NCBI GenBank assembly: GCA_947484275.1
Contig: CANKOY010000003.1
Span: forward strand, 62,001-126,000
DNA: 64,000 nucleotides
Origin: Planctomycetota bacterium
GTDB lineage: Bacteria > Planctomycetota > UBA1135 > GCA-002686595
Direction: 5' to 3'
The notes under the pieces were generated by a model. It searched no databases, was not told the origin of the DNA, and saw only the letters and a list, made by a program, of their open reading frames with translations. This document shows, piece after piece, positions 25,390 to 32,839 of this stretch. The first letter of the stretch is position 1. Every line of letters starts with the position of its first letter. Made by a program: the position numbers and the translations under genes.

Positions 25390-25893
25390 ATGCAGATTCA
25401 CGACAACAAGCTCCGCGCCGATCGCCTCGTGTTCTACGCACAGGACGTGGACCGACTGGACAGCGAACTGGATTCGTTCCTTGAATTGTGCGGCGCGCGC
25501 TGCGCGCTGCTGATCGACAAGGAAGGTCACCTGGTCACGCGCCGCGGCGAGGCGATCAACAACTCAATCGAGTCCATTTCCGCGCTGATCGCCGGTTCCT
25601 TCGCTGCAACGAAAGAGATGGCGCACCAACTTGGCGAGGACGAGTTCACCATCCTGTTCCACCAGGGCGCGCGGGACTCGATCCAACTGCAATTGGTGGG
25701 GGAGCGCACGCTTCTAGCGGTGCTCTTCGATCAGCGCACGAACCTCGGACTTGTGCGCTTCTACGCCCAGGAACTGGGACGCCAACTCGCGGTCGTGTTC
25801 AGCGATATGGCGGCGCGCCCGGAGGCCGAGGGCAGCGGACTGTCCGCGGACTTCACCCAGGACGCTACCGCCGCCCTCGACAAGCTGTTCTAG
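25390..25893 (+). CDS. MglB-like roadblock protein
   Basis: A 167-residue protein beginning 13 bases after the GTPase gene (ATG 25390, with GGAG at 25380-25383 as ribosome binding site). The roadblock fold is clear: helix DRLDSELDSFLELCG, strand ARCALLIDKEGHLVTRRG, helix SIESISALIAGSFAATKEMA, strands EFTILFHQ and SIQLQLVGERTLLAVLFD. The position directly after MglA matches mglAB and related arrangements, so a GTPase-activating or localising role on the tail-anchored GTPase is the best inference. Confidence 0.9.
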   Translation: MQIHDNKLRADRLVFYAQDVDRLDSELDSFLELCGARCALLIDKEGHLVTRRGEAINNSIESISALIAGSFAATKEMAHQLGEDEFTILFHQGARDSIQLQLVGERTLLAVLFDQRTNLGLVRFYAQELGRQLAVVFSDMAARPEAEGSGLSADFTQDATAALDKLF

Positions 25894-25904
25894 GGACCGT
25901 CGGA

Positions 25905-25920
25905 GGGGGCTTCGGCCCCC
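25905..25920 (+). terminator. GC hairpin with TTCG loop after the roadblock cluster
   Basis: A 6-bp GGGGGC/GCCCCC stem with the stable TTCG tetraloop, 12 bases after the stop codon. No T-run follows, so it is either a Rho-assisted terminator or a 3' stabiliser. Confidence 0.45.
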
Positions 25921-26022
25921 GGGCGCGACCTCGGTGGTGGTGTGAAGGACACGGCGGACGGCCCAGATCGGGCGAGAATCGAGTACTTCGCCCAGAATCC
26001 CGCGCGGGAGCGGAAGGTGGCA

Positions 26023-26051
26023 TTGCCATGCCTGGAGCAGACAGCTAGACT
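26023..26051 (+). promoter_or_regulatory. Promoter of rpmB
   Basis: TTGCCA (26023-26028), exactly 17 bases, then TAGACT (26046-26051). The predicted start is near 26058, leaving a leader of about 48 bases with GAGGAA before the ATG. Confidence 0.55.
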
Positions 26052-26105
26052 TTTTGCCCCAAACCGCCCGCGAATCCGCGGCGGTATCCAACTGAGGAAC
26101 ATTCC

Positions 26106-26360
26106 ATGGCACGGGTCTGCGATTTTTGTGACAGAGGTACGGAAAGCGGCGCGCAAGTCGCCCGTCGCGGTTTGCCCAAGAAACAGGGCGGCATCGGTTT
26201 GCGTATCACCGGGCGCACGAAGCGCAAATTCAAGGTGAACATCCAGCGCGTGACCGGGCTTGTCCAGGGTCAGCGCAAGCGCGTCAAGGTATGCGGGCGT
26301 TGCCTCAAGGCTGGCAAGTTGATCCGACCGAAGGTGCGCAAGGCCGCGGGCGCCGCTTGA
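26106..26360 (+). CDS. rpmB: Large ribosomal subunit protein bL28
   Basis: An 84-residue bL28. It starts MARVCDFCDRG and keeps all four zinc-ribbon cysteines (CDFC near the N-terminus, CGRC near residue 60), so it is the zinc-binding form of bL28. GKRVKVCGRCL-like and KLIRPKVRKA segments complete the family pattern. GAGGAA lies 7 bases before the ATG. It is monocistronic, with its own promoter upstream and a textbook terminator downstream. Confidence 0.96.
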   Translation: MARVCDFCDRGTESGAQVARRGLPKKQGGIGLRITGRTKRKFKVNIQRVTGLVQGQRKRVKVCGRCLKAGKLIRPKVRKAAGAA

Positions 26361-26410
26361 ACTGACAGCGCCGACCGCGCGCATTCCATCGCGGTCAACA
26401 CTGACGATCA

Positions 26411-26444
26411 TCCGCTGCGGCCTGTCCGCGGCGGATTTTTTTTT
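26411..26444 (+). terminator. Rho-independent terminator of rpmB
   Basis: A 10-bp stem with one G-T pair (26411-26420 with 26426-26435), loop CCTGT, then nine T residues. Confidence 0.92.
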
Positions 26445-26877
26445 CCCGCGAAGTGTTGAGCGCGCGCAGAGAAAGATCCCTGCGCGCTGTGCGCGTGCTG
26501 CTCGGGCACTCGCCGCGTTCGTGCACGGGGACCGAAGGCGAAAATTCGCGCGATCGACGGCGCCCAGAAATTCGCGATCCGCAGGCCAAGGTCCGCTGGA
26601 TCAAGGAGTTACGGCATCACGTGCGACGCCATAGCCGCTGCGCGATGGCGTCGCCAGTCGCGGTCCGGGCGGCCGCATACTCCGCACGCTGAGCCGACTG
26701 CCGGCGGCACAGCGCGGACCGGGATCTGCGCCCCGGAGCATTCCTCGGCGGAGTTCACCGGAAAAATATGGGCAAGAAAAAGGAGACCCATGCCGATGGT
26801 TCAGGTGATGTCGCGAGCGTGGCGTCCGCAAGGGCGCCTTTGCTCCACTCCCCCCACACCTTAGGAGAATAGATTTC
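26445..26877. other. Intergenic region before the basic micro-protein gene
   Basis: 433 bases without a recognisable protein gene. Two hairpins are visible: an 8-bp GCGCGCAG/CTGCGCGC stem near 26460-26490, and a perfect 10-bp inverted repeat (26623-26632 with 26645-26654) with a 12-nt loop. A 34-codon frame MGKKKETHADG... runs 26768-26872 and ends inside the ribosome binding site of the next gene; it may be a leader peptide but has only weak support. No known RNA family (SRP, RNase P, tmRNA) could be recognised. Confidence 0.45.
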
Positions 26878-26970
26878 ATGGCCAAGAAGAAAGCCACGCG
26901 CAAGAAGGCAACTCGCAAAGCCGCAGCTCGCAAGGGCAAGAAGAAGGGCAAGCGCGCCAAGAAGGCCTAG
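26878..26970 (+). CDS. 30-residue Lys/Arg-rich histone-like micro-protein
   Basis: ATG 26878 follows an AGGAG at 26863-26867, 10 bases upstream. The 30 residues contain only Lys, Arg, Ala, Thr, Gly and Met, with 11 Lys and 5 Arg and tandem KKATRK-like units, ending KRAKKA. This matches the basic tails of chlamydial/planctomycete H1-like histones (Hc1) but stands alone without a globular part. It is 16 bases upstream of the HU gene on the same strand, so both would be expressed together as nucleoid proteins. DNA or RNA charge neutralisation is the likely role. It is too short for most gene finders. Confidence 0.72.
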   Translation: MAKKKATRKKATRKAAARKGKKKGKRAKKA

Positions 26971-26986
26971 GACGTCTAGCTTCGCG

Positions 26987-27256
26987 GTGAACAAGAGCCA
27001 GCTGGTCGCCCTCGTGGCTACAGAGCTCCGGACCTCACGGCTCGGAGCAGCGCGTCTAGTAGACGCGGTCCTCGGAGGCGTCGAGCGTGGCCTGCGCGAA
27101 GACAAGAACGTCACGATCGCCGGATTCGGCACTTTCGAGGTGAAGGACCGCAAGGCCCGCACCGGACGAAACCCCCACACGGGGGAGCCAATCCAGATCG
27201 GAGCCGGTAGGCGAGTTGGGTTTCGCATGGGGAAAGCCCTTCGCGAATCCGTCTGA
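26987..27256 (+). CDS. HU-family nucleoid DNA-binding protein
   Basis: An 89-residue HU/IHF-family protein that bends DNA as a dimer. It starts at GTG 26987 (VNKSQLVALVATE). Family motifs are VLGGVERGLREDKNVTIAGFGTFEVKD, then the DNA-binding arm with KARTGRNPHTGEPIQI and the final GFRMGKALRESV. Lengths of arm and body are standard. It is probably co-transcribed with the basic micro-protein and is closed by a strong terminator. Confidence 0.96.
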   Translation: MNKSQLVALVATELRTSRLGAARLVDAVLGGVERGLREDKNVTIAGFGTFEVKDRKARTGRNPHTGEPIQIGAGRRVGFRMGKALRESV

Positions 27257-27286
27257 CAGGCTCGGAATAAATCGAGCCCGAATTAC

Positions 27287-27322
27287 AGCCGGCATCCCGT
27301 TCGCGGGGTGCCGGCTTTTTTT
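27287..27322 (+). terminator. Rho-independent terminator of the HU gene
   Basis: A 13-bp stem with one G-T pair (27287-27299 with 27304-27316) closed by the TTCG tetraloop and followed by six further T residues. Confidence 0.94.
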
Positions 27323-27372
27323 ATGCGGCGTCTTGGACGTGGGTCTGGACTGAGCTCGGCACCGTCAATACG

Positions 27373-27500
27373 GAGCCAGGCACCGTTCAGAACTTCTGCG
27401 TCGGATCAACGGCGCTGTGCGGCATAACGCCGGGTCGAGGTCAGGCGGAAACGGCGCTGTGGGAGGTATGGCGGCAGAAGTTCAGGACGGTGCCAGGCTC
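27373..27500. repeat. REPIN-like imperfect inverted repeat
   Basis: A 27-bp arm at 27373-27399 (GAGCCAGGCACCGTTCAG...) matches the reverse complement of 27474-27500 at 24 of 27 positions. The 74-bp centre contains the direct repeat ACGGCGCTGTG twice. The arms carry the GGCACC/GGTGCC core seen in REP sequences linked to RAYT transposases. A third, partial core (TCGGCACCGTC) lies at 27356-27366. No transposase is nearby, so this would be a non-autonomous copy. Confidence 0.6.
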
Positions 27501-27523
27501 CTGCTCCTGCGGTTCGTTGATCT

Positions 27524-29239
27524 CTAGGCGGGGGGGGTGTGGCGGGCGTTTAGGGTGGCGATTTCGGTTTGGACTTGGGCGTCGTCGAGTTTGGCGAAGA
27601 GGCCTTCAACGGTGCCGAGTTCTTGGCCGGTCTCCAGGCGGCGCCAGGTGCTGCGCTCAGGCAGGCCGCACCAGCCGAGGGAGTCAACCTTGCCGGAGTT
27701 GCCGAGCATGGCCCAGAGTTTCTGGGCCTTGCCCGGCATGAAGGGCGTGCTCCAGCGCGCGACCCAGCCGATCCACTCGCAACAGGTGTTCAGGACGCTG
27801 GCGCAGCGCACGGGGTCGGTCTTCCGCAGGCTCCAGGGAGCGAGTCGGTCGATGAAGACGTTGGCGACGCGCGCGTTCTCGATCAGTTGCTCGCTGGCGC
27901 GACGAAAGCGGAAGGCCAAAATGGACTCCGAAGGATCTGTGAAGGCGCCGCAGTCCTCGAAGAGCAATCTGTCGAGTTCCTCGCGGTGTCCCGGCTCGAG
28001 CGCCGGGATTTTTCCGTCGAAATTCTTCTCGATGAACTTCAACACGCGCGTGGCGAGGTTGCCGATCGTGTCGGCGAGCTGCGTGTTGACGACGCGCTGA
28101 TAATCGCCCCAGTTCCACTCGCTGTCGGCGGTCTCCGGCGCGCTCGAGAGCAGGTAAAAGCGTGTGGCCTCCGCGTCGTAGCGCGCGAAGAAGTCGTCGA
28201 GGTCGATCGACCAGCCAGCGGAAGTCGAAAACTTGCGCCCCTGCAGGTTGTAGAACTCGTTCGCCGGCACGGCCCAGGGCAGCACGTACTCTTGGCGCAC
28301 GCCGTAGAGCATCGAGGGGAACACGAGGCAGTGGAACGGGATGTTGTCCTTGCCGATGAAGTGCACCAGGCGCGTGTCGGGCGAGCGCCACCAGTCCTTC
28401 CACGCTTCCGGTCGGCCTTGGGCCGCGGCCCACTCCGCGGTGAACGAGACGTAGCCGATCGGCGCGTCGAACCAAACGTAGAGCACCTTGCCCACTTCGC
28501 CATGGGCCAGATCCTCGGGCAGCGGCACGCCCCAGGACATGTCGCGCGTGATCGGTCGCGGCTCGACTTCCTTGAGCTGGTTTCCGATGAACGCCTGCAC
28601 GTTGGGCTTCCAGTCGTGCCCTTCGAACCACTTGCCGATGTACTCGTTGCGCAACTTGGGCAGGTCGAGGTACCAGTGGCGCGTTCTGCGCCGCTCGGGT
28701 CGCGTGCCGCAAATTTTGCACGACGGATCGATCAGGTTCAGGGGATCGAGCCACTTGCCGCAGCGCGGGCATTCGTCGCCGCGGGCGGGGCTGAAGGTGC
28801 AGAAGGGGCAAGTGCCTGTGACGTAGCGGTCCGCCAGGAACTTCGTGTCCTTGGGGCAGAACAACTGCTCGGTCTCGCGCTCCTGGAGGTATCCGCCCTG
28901 GCCGAGGCGGCGGAAGAAATCCTGGGAGAGCTCCGCGTGGGGCGGCGAGATGCTCGTGCCCGACCAGATGTCGAAGTGGAGACCGATCGCGTCGAACGTG
29001 GACTTGATCGAGGCGCGCCAGCGCGCGACGTACTCGGCGTAGGGCACGCCCTCCTTCTCGGCGCCGATCGTGATCGCCACGCCGTGCTCGTCGGTGCCGC
29101 AGACGTAGAGCACCTCTTCGCCCATCAGGCGCAAAGTGCGCGTGTAGACGTCGGCCGGCAGGTAGGCGCCGATCACGTGTCCAAAGTGAATCGGACCGTT
29201 GGCGTAGGGCAGGGCGCTGGTGACGAGGTAGCGGGTCAT
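27524..29239 (-). CDS. metG: Methionyl-tRNA synthetase
   Basis: A 571-residue class I synthetase that charges tRNA-Met. The HIGH motif appears as HFGH in PYANGPIHFGHVIGAYLP, and the KMSKS loop as KFSTS in GRKFSTSAGW. Two zinc knuckles are visible in the connective domain (CPKDTKF...CPFC and CPRCGKW...CKICG), as in the four-knuckle MetRS type. The anticodon-binding helical domain fills residues about 390-560, and the C-terminal tRNA-binding EMAP-like domain is absent. A TAGGAT lies 7 bases before the ATG, suggesting a leaderless or very short-leader transcript. Confidence 0.97.
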   Translation of the reverse strand: MTRYLVTSALPYANGPIHFGHVIGAYLPADVYTRTLRLMGEEVLYVCGTDEHGVAITIGAEKEGVPYAEYVARWRASIKSTFDAIGLHFDIWSGTSISPPHAELSQDFFRRLGQGGYLQERETEQLFCPKDTKFLADRYVTGTCPFCTFSPARGDECPRCGKWLDPLNLIDPSCKICGTRPERRRTRHWYLDLPKLRNEYIGKWFEGHDWKPNVQAFIGNQLKEVEPRPITRDMSWGVPLPEDLAHGEVGKVLYVWFDAPIGYVSFTAEWAAAQGRPEAWKDWWRSPDTRLVHFIGKDNIPFHCLVFPSMLYGVRQEYVLPWAVPANEFYNLQGRKFSTSAGWSIDLDDFFARYDAEATRFYLLSSAPETADSEWNWGDYQRVVNTQLADTIGNLATRVLKFIEKNFDGKIPALEPGHREELDRLLFEDCGAFTDPSESILAFRFRRASEQLIENARVANVFIDRLAPWSLRKTDPVRCASVLNTCCEWIGWVARWSTPFMPGKAQKLWAMLGNSGKVDSLGWCGLPERSTWRRLETGQELGTVEGLFAKLDDAQVQTEIATLNARHTPPA

Positions 29240-29246
29240 TGGGCTG

Positions 29247-29252
29247 ATCCTA
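29247..29252 (-). promoter_or_regulatory. -10-like TAGGAT just before metG
   Basis: TAGGAT ends 7 bases before the metG ATG on the minus strand, which would start the transcript about one base before the start codon. No Shine-Dalgarno is seen. Confidence 0.4.
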
Positions 29253-29287
29253 GCTCAGCCCCGGCCCACAAACGCGCGCGCGTTGGG

Positions 29288-30445
29288 TCAGTTCCGTGCC
29301 GATTCGCTTGCGGGTCGCGCCGGAATCGTCGCAGCGCCCGAGCGCCCAGCGCTGCGGCGGCGAAGCTTCGACTTGTCGAGGCGCACCACGAGCCACAACC
29401 CGCCGATTGATGCCGCCGGGACCATCAGGATCGGGCCCGCGAATGGGATCAGGAACACCAGGCTCGCCACGCTGCCGAAGGCGATCAGCGCTCCGAGGTT
29501 CTCGATCAAGAAGCTCAGGCGCTGGCCGAGGCTCCAACCGCGCCGCGAGAAGGGGATGTCCAGTAAACTGATCGCCGTAGCGAAGCCAGCGATCGCGGCG
29601 AAGATCACAGGTCCGACGAACGGCACGAATTTCAGCGGTAGGCAAAGGACCAGGAGCAGCAGCGCCAGAAAACTGGTGCGCACGCTGGTCCACAGGGTCG
29701 AGGTTTCCACGCGCACGGCCCACCACAGCCAGCGGCCGTAGTCGCGGTTCCAGATCGACAGCCCGACGAAGGGCAGCGCCAGTGCGGGCGCGAGAACCCA
29801 CCAGCGCCACGGGCCCGAGAACTGCCAGGCTGCGAACATCGCGAGCGCGGCGAGCGCAGCCCCGAGGGCGCTGAACATCGCGCAGCGTCCCGGCGCCATG
29901 GCCGTGGGGCGCTGGATCGAATTGCGTGGATCGACGCCAAACCAGCGCCGCTCGATCCGGCCCTGGACCTCATCTAGGAACGGGCCTGAGATCGCTTCGT
30001 AGAAAAGCGAGAAGGCGTACATTGCCGCGAAGAAGCCGACCACGAGGAACAACAGTCCGCCGGTGAGCTTTGCGATCACCAGGAACGCGGTGGATTCCAG
30101 GGCGCGATCCAAGGCCATGCTCCACCAGCCCGAGTCCGCAAGCTCGACGCGCTCCGCGGCCGACTGCGCGTAGGACACCAGGCGCTCGAAGCCCCTCCAC
30201 GCCCAGAGAAACAGCGCGCCAAAGGCGATCGTGGTCATGACGAACGGCGGCACCAACCAACGCTTTGTCCCGCGCGTGCTCGAGAGGTAGCCGAGACCGC
30301 GCGGCAAAGCCACGAGCCCGGCGTGGATCGAATGGAACCTCCCGCGCGGCGCCCCAAACGTCGGATCGGCGCTCGCTCCGCCGCAATGGGCGCAGTCCTC
30401 GGCCGGCGCGTGGTAGCCGCACAGCGCACAGGGGATCACTTGCAT
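29288..30445 (-). CDS. EI24/CysZ-like integral membrane protein with N-terminal zinc ribbon
   Basis: A 385-residue protein. Start ATG 30445 gives MQVIPCALCGYHAPAEDCAHCG, a small CxxC...CxxC zinc ribbon. Six or more hydrophobic helices follow: FVMTTIAFGALFLWAW, LLFLVVGFFAAMYAFSLFYE, AALAALAMFAAW, LALLLLVLCLPLKFVPFVGPVIF and LIAFGSVASLVFLIPFAGPI. The AMYAFSLFYEAISGPFLDEVQGRIE segment is characteristic of EI24/CysZ-type proteins. CysZ is a sulfate channel in E. coli, but most EI24 members have no known substrate, so no transport role is asserted. The zinc ribbon is an unusual addition. Confidence 0.82.
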   Translation of the reverse strand: MQVIPCALCGYHAPAEDCAHCGGASADPTFGAPRGRFHSIHAGLVALPRGLGYLSSTRGTKRWLVPPFVMTTIAFGALFLWAWRGFERLVSYAQSAAERVELADSGWWSMALDRALESTAFLVIAKLTGGLLFLVVGFFAAMYAFSLFYEAISGPFLDEVQGRIERRWFGVDPRNSIQRPTAMAPGRCAMFSALGAALAALAMFAAWQFSGPWRWWVLAPALALPFVGLSIWNRDYGRWLWWAVRVETSTLWTSVRTSFLALLLLVLCLPLKFVPFVGPVIFAAIAGFATAISLLDIPFSRRGWSLGQRLSFLIENLGALIAFGSVASLVFLIPFAGPILMVPAASIGGLWLVVRLDKSKLRRRSAGRSGAATIPARPASESARN

Positions 30446-30573
30446 GGGGTTGGGGTCTGGGCCATTCGCAACGCCTGAACGCGTTTCACCGCGGCGCGCT
30501 CGAGCGTTACCATACCCGTTCGCCCCCCAGGTTCCGCAGCTCCCACCGACCCCCGCCGGCCCGCACAATTTCG

Positions 30574-31740
30574 ATGGTTTTTCAGCAACTCGATTACTTT
30601 CAACTCGACGATCAGTTCACCGAAGACGAGCGCATGGTGCGCGACACCGTGCGTGCGTGGGTCACAGAGCGCTATTTGCCTCTGGCGATGGAGCACTTCG
30701 AAGCAGGGACGTTTCCTAGCGAGTTGACCCCGGAATTGGCGGAGCTCGGCGTCTTCGGGCCGACGGTGCCTCAAGAGTACGGCGGTGCGGGCCTGAACAG
30801 CGTCGCCTACGGTTTGATCTGTCAGGAATTGGAGCGCGGCGACTCGGGTCTGCGCTCGTTCGTGTCGGTCCAGGGCTCGCTGGTCATGTATCCGATCTTC
30901 GCCTACGGAAGCGAGGCCCAGAAAAGGCATTGGTTGCCGCGGCTTGCGGGCGGGAAGGCGATCGGTTGCTTCGGACTGACCGAGCCCGACTTCGGCTCGA
31001 ATCCCAGCGGGATGCTGACCACCGCCAAGGCCACGAAAGACGGCTTCGTGCTCAACGGCCGCAAGATGTGGATCACCAACGGCACGAACTCCGACGTCGC
31101 CGTGGTCTGGGCGCGGGCCGAGGACGGCATCCGCGGATTCCTGGTGGAGCGCGGGACCAAGGGCTTTTCCGCGCCGGAGCAGAAGCACAAGTTCTCACTG
31201 CGCGCGTCGATCACCTCTGAGTTGGTGTTGGAAGACGTGCATGTTTCCAAGGATGCGATGCTGCCGGGCGTCAAGGGGCTCAAGGGGCCCCTGGGTTGCC
31301 TGAATCAGGCGCGCTACGGGATTGCCTGGGGGGGACTCGGCGCGGCCTTCGCATGTTTCGACGAAGCGCTGCAGTACGCGAAGTCGCGGGTGGTGTTCGA
31401 CAAGGCCCTCGCGGGGTTTCAGTTGCCGCAGAAAAAGTTCGCCGACATGGCGACCCAGATCACCATGGCCCAGATGCTCGCCCTGCGCCTGGGCCGCCTG
31501 AAGGAAGCCGGCAAGGTCACGCCCGCCCAGGTCTCCATGGCCAAGCGCAACAACGTGATGCTGGGCCTCGATGTCGCCCGCACCTGCCGCGACATCCTCG
31601 GCGCCAACGGCATCAGCCTCGAGTATCAGGTGGGCCGCCACCTGTGCAACCTCGAGTCCGTCGTGACCTACGAGGGCACCCATGACATCCACACCCTCGC
31701 CATCGGCCACGAACTGACCGGCATGCCGGCCTATCGCTGA
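30574..31740 (+). CDS. gcdH: Acyl-CoA dehydrogenase, glutaryl-CoA dehydrogenase type
   Basis: A 388-residue FAD enzyme. The GCDH-type signatures are RSFVSVQGSLVMYPI (substrate-binding loop), FGLTEPDFGSNPSGM (FAD/substrate), WITNGT, and the catalytic Glu in TYEGTHDIHTL near the C-terminus. It would oxidise and decarboxylate glutaryl-CoA to crotonyl-CoA in lysine/tryptophan breakdown. Length fits (about 390). Start ATG 30574 gives the usual short N-terminus. No other lysine-degradation gene is nearby, and the electron acceptor ETF is not in the window. Confidence 0.9.
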   Translation: MVFQQLDYFQLDDQFTEDERMVRDTVRAWVTERYLPLAMEHFEAGTFPSELTPELAELGVFGPTVPQEYGGAGLNSVAYGLICQELERGDSGLRSFVSVQGSLVMYPIFAYGSEAQKRHWLPRLAGGKAIGCFGLTEPDFGSNPSGMLTTAKATKDGFVLNGRKMWITNGTNSDVAVVWARAEDGIRGFLVERGTKGFSAPEQKHKFSLRASITSELVLEDVHVSKDAMLPGVKGLKGPLGCLNQARYGIAWGGLGAAFACFDEALQYAKSRVVFDKALAGFQLPQKKFADMATQITMAQMLALRLGRLKEAGKVTPAQVSMAKRNNVMLGLDVARTCRDILGANGISLEYQVGRHLCNLESVVTYEGTHDIHTLAIGHELTGMPAYR

Positions 31741-31953
31741 AGCAGAGGTACGAGGTTCGACTTCGCCCCCGAACGCTCGCCACGCCGTGTCCGCGACCGT
31801 CGCAGGAAGCACAGGATTGGCATCGACGTACCGCTCACGACAGCGCCTCAGTTGGTGCCTGTGAGGGGATTTTTTCCGACGGAGCAAGCAATCAAGCCAA
31901 CTCGGCCGGCGTGCACAGTGTCGCTGTCGAACCTTGCACTGTTCCGACAGCGG
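31741..31953. other. Intergenic region after the acyl-CoA dehydrogenase gene
   Basis: 213 bases between convergent genes without a gene. A weak hairpin CCTCA/TGAGG (31846-31850 with 31862-31866) is followed by six T residues (31870-31875) and may terminate the dehydrogenase transcript. Confidence 0.35.
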
Positions 31954-32835
31954 CTACGACGTGGTGCGAGTCCGGCGTGGCCAGCGCGGTAGCGGCACGC
32001 TGAACAGGCCCAGGTCGAGGATCGCCACCGATTCACCGCCAGCGTCGAGTACGCGGGCGAGACCGATGTGGCCGCGTCCGTGAAAGCGCGGGTCGGCAAG
32101 CAAGCGATCAAAGCCCTGCCGGGGGATGGGCCGATCGTCCGCCAGCAGGATCTCGTTGAAGTTGAAAATTATCCCCAGGTAGCTCCACGCGACCCCCCAG
32201 GGTGCCACAGGCACGACGCAGTGGCCCACCAGTCCCATCAGGCCACTGGTGAACCAGGCCTGCGCGTAGGCCGGCCAGTGCCGCAGCAAGAATGGCAGAC
32301 TGCGCTGCAGCGCAAAGGCGGATCGATAGCGGCCGCTGCGCGAGACTTCGAGGAAACCAGCGGGCACGATGAAGACCAGCAGTCCGTAGCCCGCAAAAAA
32401 CAGCACGGCCTCGTTCGGCGTGAGTAACGCGGGCTCGCCGAGTGCGAAGAGCAGCAGCGCAATCGGCAGCGAAAGCGTCGAGAAAATCGGATAGGCCACA
32501 AAGAAGATCGTCAGGTACAGGCTCAGGCCTCCCGGTTGCCAGCCGCGCGATCCGACCAGCGCGAACAGCAGCAGATAGAGCGGCGCGAGATAGCTGAAGA
32601 TCACGCCGATTGCGCGCAGGCCGTCAAGCGCGCAGGCCCAGAAGGCGTGGCGCGTCTCGGGCAGGGCGCTAGGCCGTGCTCCAAGCAACTGGCGCACGAA
32701 ATGCGTGCGATAGCCGAGTGCCGCCGCCCAGCCGACGAACGGCACGAACAGCCACAGCCCCACTGTCCAGAGTTTACGGCGCCACTCCGGGTCGGCCAGC
32801 GGGCACAGGCCGGCTACATGGGAGTGCAGGACCAT
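31954..32835 (-). CDS. Multi-pass membrane protein (DUF4013-like)
   Basis: A 293-residue protein with about six hydrophobic helices (for example LWTVGLWLFVPFVGWAAALGY, GVIFSYLAPLYLLLFALVG, AVLFFAGYGLLVFIVPAGF, GLMGLVGHCVVPV). Two features, GYRTHFVRQLLGARPSALPE after the first helix and the GRYRSAFALQRSLPFL helix after AGFLEVS, resemble DUF4013 proteins, which have no assigned function. It ends in a soluble tail of about 65 residues. It starts 4 bases after the upstream membrane-protein gene, so the two form an operon. Confidence 0.75.
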   Translation of the reverse strand: MVLHSHVAGLCPLADPEWRRKLWTVGLWLFVPFVGWAAALGYRTHFVRQLLGARPSALPETRHAFWACALDGLRAIGVIFSYLAPLYLLLFALVGSRGWQPGGLSLYLTIFFVAYPIFSTLSLPIALLLFALGEPALLTPNEAVLFFAGYGLLVFIVPAGFLEVSRSGRYRSAFALQRSLPFLLRHWPAYAQAWFTSGLMGLVGHCVVPVAPWGVAWSYLGIIFNFNEILLADDRPIPRQGFDRLLADPRFHGRGHIGLARVLDAGGESVAILDLGLFSVPLPRWPRRTRTTS

Positions 32836-32839
32836 CGTC

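Noticed and set aside
26453-26692. 79-codon basic frame after the rpmB terminator
   Set aside because: It starts inside or just after the terminator T-run without a ribosome binding site, and its composition follows the GC skew of the DNA.
26768-26872. 34-codon frame MGKKKETHADG... as a real gene
   Set aside because: Only weak ribosome binding support and a non-homologous tail. It is kept as a possible leader peptide in the description of the intergenic region.
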